Source: UMGS1002 sp050946195 (lineage in GTDB: Bacteria > Bacillota > Clostridia > Oscillospirales > CAG-272). From it: a DNA stretch of 17,287 nt. The translations under genes and the position numbers were made by a program. The stretch spans positions 1-17,287 of the forward strand of contig JBMNUI010000044.1 in the NCBI GenBank assembly GCA_050946195.1, in the 5' to 3' direction. The notes beneath the pieces were generated by a model. It was given only the letters and a program-made list of their open reading frames with translations. It was not told the DNA's origin and searched no databases. Shown here in pieces: positions 13,668-17,287 of the stretch (the stretch's first letter is position 1; each line of letters starts with the position of its first letter).

Positions 13668-13992
13668 AACTCCCTTCCTCTTGCCGCGCACGAAGTAAAT
13701 TAAAATGATACAGTTCAGCGGGGATATCATAGAGCTCAATTATCTAAGTTAAGCGAACATCGCGGCGGATTTCGGATTAACAAAAGCCCCGCCATAAAGA
13801 CACCGGCAAACCGGCTTGCAGGTCGAAGTTATACGCCGGTTTGCCCACGTCAAGTGATGTCGAATGGGGTGCCCTGTCGACCGCCTACCCGGGGTTTCCT
13901 TTGGTTTGAGTAGTGCTCAAAAAAGCCGTATCTCATAATATGTGCCGCAGGGGCGATCTGTGATCGCCCGCGCCCCCGTGTCCCCTTCTCAA
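13668..13992. other. Gene-free stretch with further inverted repeats
   Basis: I see no convincing gene here. It contains GGCAAACCGGC (13805-13815) with its inverted copy GCCGGTTTGCC (13835-13845) 19 bases apart, TTTGAG/CTCAAA (13905-13921), and GGGCGATC-TGT-GATCGCCC (13951-13969) followed by CGCGCCCCC. The rest (13680-13800) is of mixed composition with no recognisable signal. It reads as a mosaic of short repeat units or remnants. Confidence 0.5.
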
Positions 13993-14133
13993 GCCAGCCG
14001 ATATGCTAAAGGCAGCAAAGCGCGGGACACGGGCCCGCGCTGTTTTATTAGCGATATAGGTTTGAAGGTTTTGGGGATTCTTAAGACCCTTTTGAAAAAA
14101 GGGTCTTAAGCGGGGGTTACGGGCAGAGCCCCG
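13993..14133 (+). repeat. Dispersed intergenic repeat, copy C (full length)
   Basis: AGCGCGGG (14019-14026) pairs with CCCGCGCT (14034-14041). Then come the ATAGGTTTGAAGGTTTTGGG stretch, hairpin CTTAAGACCC (14080-14089)/GGGTCTTAAG (14101-14110) with a TTTTGAAAAAA loop, then GCGGGGGTTACGGGCAGAGC and CCCG. It aligns along its whole length with copy A and in its right half with copy B. It ends four bases before the cinA stop codon. Confidence 0.8.
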
Positions 14134-14136
14134 TTA

Positions 14137-15408
14137 TTATATTCTGAAAATCTGAGCCAGTGCTTCGTTTGCAGTATGCATGCGGATGGTGGCGCGGTCG
14201 CGCAGGGCAGTGAGGTGCAGGGGTTTGACCCGCTCGCCGTCTTTGGTGCTTATTGCCACAAAGACAGTTCCCACAGGCTTCTCGGGCGTCCCGCCGCCCG
14301 GCCCGGCTATTCCTGTTGAGGAAATACCGATATCGGCTCCCAGCGCAAGCCTTACGACGCGAGCCATTTCGGCGGCCGTCTGTTCGGACACCGCGCCGTG
14401 TGCGGCAAGGGTTTCGGGTTTGACGCCAATCAGCGAAACCTTGGAGGAGTTAGAATAGGTCACGCATCCTCCAAGGAAGACATCGGAGCAGCCGGCAATA
14501 TCGGTCAACCGCTTTTGAATCAGCCCGCCGGTGCAGGACTCGGCCACGGCAAGCGTCAGCCCCCGCTCGCGCAGCCGGCGAATGACGGTGTCCTCGATAG
14601 AGGGCGAGTCGATATCGTAAATATAAGGCGCTACCGGCGTCTTTTTTATAAGCTCAATCTGGTTGTCGACCAATTTGCAGGCCTCGGCTTCGGTGTGCGC
14701 CCGGGCGGTGACTCGGATTCTGACCTCGCCGATTTTACAATAGGGCGCCACAGTCGGATTTGTCGCACTTACCATCATCTCGCGGAGCACCTGCTCGGCA
14801 GCCGCCTCGCCGATTCCGAACAAATTGACATTCCGGCTGAATATTACATAATCGGTCCGCTTTTGCAGGTAGGGGAGCACATGCTGCTCAAAAATCGGAA
14901 TCATCTCGTGCGGCGGCCCGGGCAGCATTATTATTGTCTTGAATTTGCCGCTGCCACAAATCTCTCCTTCAATCGCCAGCGCCGGCGCGGTGCCGCGGTC
15001 GTTCGGAAATATTATGGCGCCCTCGGGCATTATTGCCTGCTTGGTATTGTTTTCGGTCATCTGGCAGCCGCGCGAGGCGAAATATTCGGCGATTTTTTTC
15101 TGCGAGCTCTGATCAAAGTACATCTTCCGCCCGAAAAGCGCCGCGGCGGTCTCCTTGGTTATGTCATCGCAGGTAGGACCGAGCCCGCCGGTAGTGATGA
15201 GCAGGTCGGCGCGGCTGAGCGATTCTGTCATGGCGGCCCTGAGCCGCTCGGGATTGTCGCCGACCACCCCCTGGCGGTAGACCGGAATGCCCAGTCCTGC
15301 CAGCTTCTCCGCCAGATAAGCGGCGTTGGTGTTAACTATCTCACCGAGGAGCAGCTCTGTCCCGACACAGAGTATCTCGGCCGACTTTATTTTATCACTT
15401 ACTATCAT
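14137..15408 (-). CDS. cinA: CinA: putative competence/damage-inducible protein, nicotinamide-nucleotide amidase
   Basis: A 423-residue two-domain protein. The N-terminal MoCF/COG1058 domain has GTELLLGEIVNTN (16-28), TTGGLGPTCDDITK (72-85) and LPGPPHEM (163-170). The C-terminal PncC domain has AESCTGG (289-295) and STGIAGPGGGTPEKPVGTV (364-382). PncC converts nicotinamide mononucleotide to nicotinate mononucleotide in NAD salvage; the N-terminal domain has ADP-ribose pyrophosphatase activity in characterised homologues. Length is standard (about 410-420). ATG 15408 overlaps the upstream gene by 14 bases. AAGGAG lies only one base before the ATG, too close for normal use, so translational coupling is likely, with GGGGGA slightly upstream as another candidate SD. 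In many Firmicutes cinA lies next to recA, but recA is not seen here. Confidence 0.95.
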   Translation of the reverse strand: MIVSDKIKSAEILCVGTELLLGEIVNTNAAYLAEKLAGLGIPVYRQGVVGDNPERLRAAMTESLSRADLLITTGGLGPTCDDITKETAAALFGRKMYFDQSSQKKIAEYFASRGCQMTENNTKQAIMPEGAIIFPNDRGTAPALAIEGEICGSGKFKTIIMLPGPPHEMIPIFEQHVLPYLQKRTDYVIFSRNVNLFGIGEAAAEQVLREMMVSATNPTVAPYCKIGEVRIRVTARAHTEAEACKLVDNQIELIKKTPVAPYIYDIDSPSIEDTVIRRLRERGLTLAVAESCTGGLIQKRLTDIAGCSDVFLGGCVTYSNSSKVSLIGVKPETLAAHGAVSEQTAAEMARVVRLALGADIGISSTGIAGPGGGTPEKPVGTVFVAISTKDGERVKPLHLTALRDRATIRMHTANEALAQIFRI

Positions 15409-15919
15409 ACTCCTTATCCCCCGCCGCGTCGTGAATGACGGCGGTCAGCCTGGTGCGCGCACGGCCCCCGCCGGCAAGCTCGGTGGTATAGTCGATCTCA
15501 AGCCTGCCGTCTGTGAGCAGGCTGTTTTCGAGCGAATGGGTCATCAGGGTCAGCTCGAAGGGAATGAGCGGGTTATCATACCTGCAGACATGCCGCAGCC
15601 CGGGGCAGAATACCATCGTAACCTTAACTACCCCGCTGCGAATCATGGTAAGCGTGTCGGGAAGGGTTTCGTCGAAGATAAGCATGGTCCTTGAGCCCTC
15701 AAGCCCCGACAGCTCGCTCTCGTCGTAGGACAGCTCACAGCGCTCGCCCTCGGTGCGCAGCAGACCCTCGGTCATAAACTCGATTACCTCGGGGGTGACC
15801 TCCATGTCGCCGATAAGCCTGCCGGGTATATAACTGCCGGTAAATATGTCATATCTGTACCTGTCGCTGCTTAACTCGACCCGGCGCGAGCGCAGCTTGA
15901 GTATTATTTTCTTTTCCAT
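15395..15919 (-). CDS. DUF1934 domain protein (YwiB-like, calycin-type beta-barrel)
   Basis: A 174-residue protein of unknown function. Residues about 60-160 match the DUF1934 pattern: LSYDESELSGLEGSRTML, then DTLTMIRSGVV, VTMVFCPG, LTLMTHSLENSLLTDGRLEIDYTTEL. The N-terminal 30 residues (KKIILKLRSRR) are also typical. There is no signal peptide, so it is cytoplasmic. ATG 15919 has a weak AAGG close upstream. It is first in a two-gene unit with cinA, overlapping it by 14 bases, under a perfect sigma-A promoter, and divergent from the glycerol-1-phosphate dehydrogenase gene. In other Firmicutes DUF1934 genes often neighbour argS or rpoE; that is not seen here. Confidence 0.88.
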   Translation of the reverse strand: MEKKIILKLRSRRVELSSDRYRYDIFTGSYIPGRLIGDMEVTPEVIEFMTEGLLRTEGERCELSYDESELSGLEGSRTMLIFDETLPDTLTMIRSGVVKVTMVFCPGLRHVCRYDNPLIPFELTLMTHSLENSLLTDGRLEIDYTTELAGGGRARTRLTAVIHDAAGDKEYDSK

Positions 15920-15951
15920 CAGCCTTACGTCTTTACTTTAGTAATAAAAAA

Positions 15952-15980
15952 ATTATAATATGGCCTGCCTCTTCTGTCAA
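15952..15980 (-). promoter_or_regulatory. Consensus sigma-A promoter of DUF1934-cinA
   Basis: On the leftward strand TTGACA (15980-15975), a 17-base spacer and TATAAT (15957-15952). Both boxes are perfect. The -35 box is one arm of the palindrome at 15975-15992. Confidence 0.93.
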
Positions 15981-15992
15981 GCGCGCTTGACA
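15975..15992. repeat. 18-bp palindrome made of two back-to-back -35 boxes
   Basis: TGTCAAGCGCGCTTGACA is perfectly self-complementary. Its outer six bases on each side are the -35 boxes of the two divergent promoters, and the central GCGCGC separates them. It is either a shared operator or simply the result of two perfect -35 boxes flanking a symmetric hexamer. Confidence 0.8.
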
Positions 15993-16015
15993 ATTACACC
16001 TCACGAGGTTATAAT
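15987..16015 (+). promoter_or_regulatory. Consensus sigma-A promoter of the glycerol-1-phosphate dehydrogenase gene
   Basis: TTGACA (15987-15992), a 17-base spacer and TATAAT (16010-16015). The start site is near 16022, about 30 bases before the gene. Confidence 0.93.
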
Positions 16016-16050
16016 TGATATGAAAATTTAACATGATCCGAGGCTTGAAA

Positions 16051-17287
16051 ATGGACCTTGAAAAAATTCTGCACGACCTTCAAAACTGCCCCTGCGGCAA
16101 AAAGCATACCTTTGTCACAAAGATTGTAGAAATCAGCAGCGGCGTAACCCACAGAACCGGCGAGTTGCTAGCCAGCGCGGGCTTCCCCAAAAAAGTCCTG
16201 CTTGTCGCCGACGACAACACGCTCGGCGCCTCGGCGGGACTGCTTGAGAGCCTGTCAGCCGCCGGGTACGAGATGAAAAAGCTCATTTATCCGGATATGA
16301 AATACGCCCGGGTGGAACAGGTCAGGGAGCTTCTCGCGCTCTGCCCCGATGTCGACGGCATTATTTCGGTAGGCTCCGGGTCACTAAACGACCTCTGCCG
16401 GGTCGCGGCCTATGAAACAAAAAAGCGCTTCTGCATTTTCGCCACCGCACCCTCGATGGACGGATTTGCATCTGACACCGCGCCGATTATCGAGAACAAT
16501 TTCAAAACCTCGTGGAAGGCCGAACAACCCGAAATAATTATTGCCGACACAAAAATATTGGCCAAAGCGCCGGTCGAGCTCAAGGCGGCCGGCTTCGGAG
16601 ATATGGTTGCAAAATATCTGGGCATACTCGAATGGAGAATTTCCAATCTTATAATTGGCGAGTATTATTGCCCTGCGGTCGCGGGAATCACGATGAAGGG
16701 GGTTGAAAAAGTCATCTCGCTGGCCGACAAGGTAACACTTGAGGATGAGGAGTCCGCCGGCGGGATAATGGAGGGGCTGGTGCTCTCGGGGCTCGGCATG
16801 AAGCTTGCCACCTCCTCGCGCCCGGCATCGGGAGCCGAGCACTTGCTGTCGCATTACTGGGAGTGCTACAAACTCGCCCGCGGCATCTGGCCGGAGTACC
16901 ACGGCAAGAAGGTCGGTGTGGCGACGGTGCTTATAAACCGCATTTACCACAATATTGCCGAGCGTGTCACCGAGGTTGACCCCATCCCCGACCCCACGGA
17001 CTGGGACAAGGTCCACGCGGCTTATGCGCCTGAGCAGCTTGAAGATTTGATGAAGCTCAATAATCCCACGATAACCGATGAGGTGGACCCCGCCCGTCTT
17101 AAGGAAGTCTGGCCCGAGATACGGCGGCTTATAAAAGAAACCCTTCCGTCGGACGCCGAGTTGATAAGGCTGATGAAGGCCGCGGGTGCGGCAACCGAGC
17201 CAGAGGATGTGGACATATCGCCCGAGCTGCTGGAGACCGGGCTGCGCTATCATTCGTACATGAGGCACCGCTTAATGCTTACACGGC
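16051..17287 (+). CDS. sn-glycerol-1-phosphate dehydrogenase (AraM/EgsA-like), 3' end outside window
   Basis: Predicted NAD(P)H-dependent, metal-dependent reductase that makes sn-glycerol-1-phosphate from dihydroxyacetone phosphate, in the iron-containing alcohol dehydrogenase superfamily. The frame runs open to the window edge (412 codons visible). Recognisable are GSGSLNDLCR (nucleotide-binding loop), TAPSMDGFASDTAP (typical of AraM/G1P dehydrogenases), GFGDMVAKY with the first metal ligand (Asp), SGAEHLLSHYWE with a histidine ligand, and YHGKKVGVAT with the second histidine. B. subtilis AraM, the closest characterised type, is about 394 residues, so this one is a little longer. ATG 16051 follows a weak GAGG; an in-frame ATG at 16033 is the alternative. 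It is divergent from DUF1934-cinA. It could feed an unusual G1P-based lipid or a wall/teichoic precursor; which one is not shown here. Confidence 0.9.
   Translation, partial: MDLEKILHDLQNCPCGKKHTFVTKIVEISSGVTHRTGELLASAGFPKKVLLVADDNTLGASAGLLESLSAAGYEMKKLIYPDMKYARVEQVRELLALCPDVDGIISVGSGSLNDLCRVAAYETKKRFCIFATAPSMDGFASDTAPIIENNFKTSWKAEQPEIIIADTKILAKAPVELKAAGFGDMVAKYLGILEWRISNLIIGEYYCPAVAGITMKGVEKVISLADKVTLEDEESAGGIMEGLVLSGLGMKLATSSRPASGAEHLLSHYWECYKLARGIWPEYHGKKVGVATVLINRIYHNIAERVTEVDPIPDPTDWDKVHAAYAPEQLEDLMKLNNPTITDEVDPARLKEVWPEIRRLIKETLPSDAELIRLMKAAGAATEPEDVDISPELLETGLRYHSYMRHRLMLTR

Noticed and set aside
13467..13739. 90-codon leftward open frame over the palindromic repeat
   Set aside because: It starts inside the EEP coding region and is read through inverted repeats; translations of such repeats are common false genes.
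14398..15438. Antisense open frame (346 codons) opposite cinA
   Set aside because: cinA motifs are complete on the other strand; this frame has no SD or domain.
16384..17268. Antisense open frame (294 codons) opposite the glycerol-1-phosphate dehydrogenase
   Set aside because: The dehydrogenase frame is open to the window edge with metal ligands and cofactor motifs; the antisense frame is its shadow.
1..17287. CRISPR array, insertion sequence, prophage or toxin-antitoxin module
   Set aside because: No regularly spaced repeats, transposase, integrase or toxin/antitoxin-like frames were seen on either strand.

Overview
The window looks like the chromosome of a Gram-positive anaerobe of the class Clostridia, probably Oscillospiraceae/Ruminococcaceae-like. 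The evidence is AAGGAGG-type ribosome binding sites, sigma-A promoters (TTGACA, 17 bp, TATAAT), a class A RNase P RNA, a DUF1934 protein, a CarD-family protein and GC-rich hairpin repeats between genes. The genus is inference. Most of the window is ordinary core and housekeeping chromosome, with no phage, insertion sequence or CRISPR.

Layout. 1-400: 3' part of dapB (lysine/peptidoglycan pathway), ending in a bidirectional terminator shared with a leftward superoxide dismutase gene (442-1077). Divergent from the dismutase is an FAD oxidoreductase with a C-terminal Rieske domain (1207-2517). 2712-5759: the complete proline pathway, with proB and proC as a leftward operon and proA transcribed divergently. 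5953-7169: a palindrome-overlapped promoter and a long, apparently switchable 5' leader, then a CarD-family gene and a small gene for a Tudor-like plus coiled-coil protein. 7409-10025: a leftward operon of an atypical PlsC-like acyltransferase (TTG start, HX4E motif, zinc knuckles) and a GltS/ESS-type transporter. 10216-10579: rnpB (leftward). 10733-11089: a frameshifted relic gene that keeps an intact promoter. 11248-11321: tRNA-Gly(CCC). 11352-12650 (leftward) and 12815-13576 (rightward): divergent genes for a type I phosphodiesterase/nucleotide pyrophosphatase and an endonuclease/exonuclease/phosphatase enzyme. 13577-14136: a gene-free stretch built from inverted repeats. 14137-15919: leftward operon of a DUF1934 gene and cinA. 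16051 to the end: an sn-glycerol-1-phosphate dehydrogenase (AraM/EgsA-like), divergent from that operon and truncated by the window edge.

How it works together. ProB, ProA and ProC would convert glutamate to proline. The dismutase and Rieske flavoprotein form a divergent pair that may serve oxygen tolerance. Promoters are unusually easy to read: seven have a TTGACA or one-mismatch -35 box exactly 17 bp from a TATAAT-like -10 box. The most interesting non-coding signals are the CarD leader, in which competing helices could hide or expose the Shine-Dalgarno sequence; a dispersed repeat in three convergent intergenic gaps, always in the same orientation next to the leftward gene's stop codon; and an 18-bp palindrome formed by two back-to-back -35 boxes at 15975-15992.
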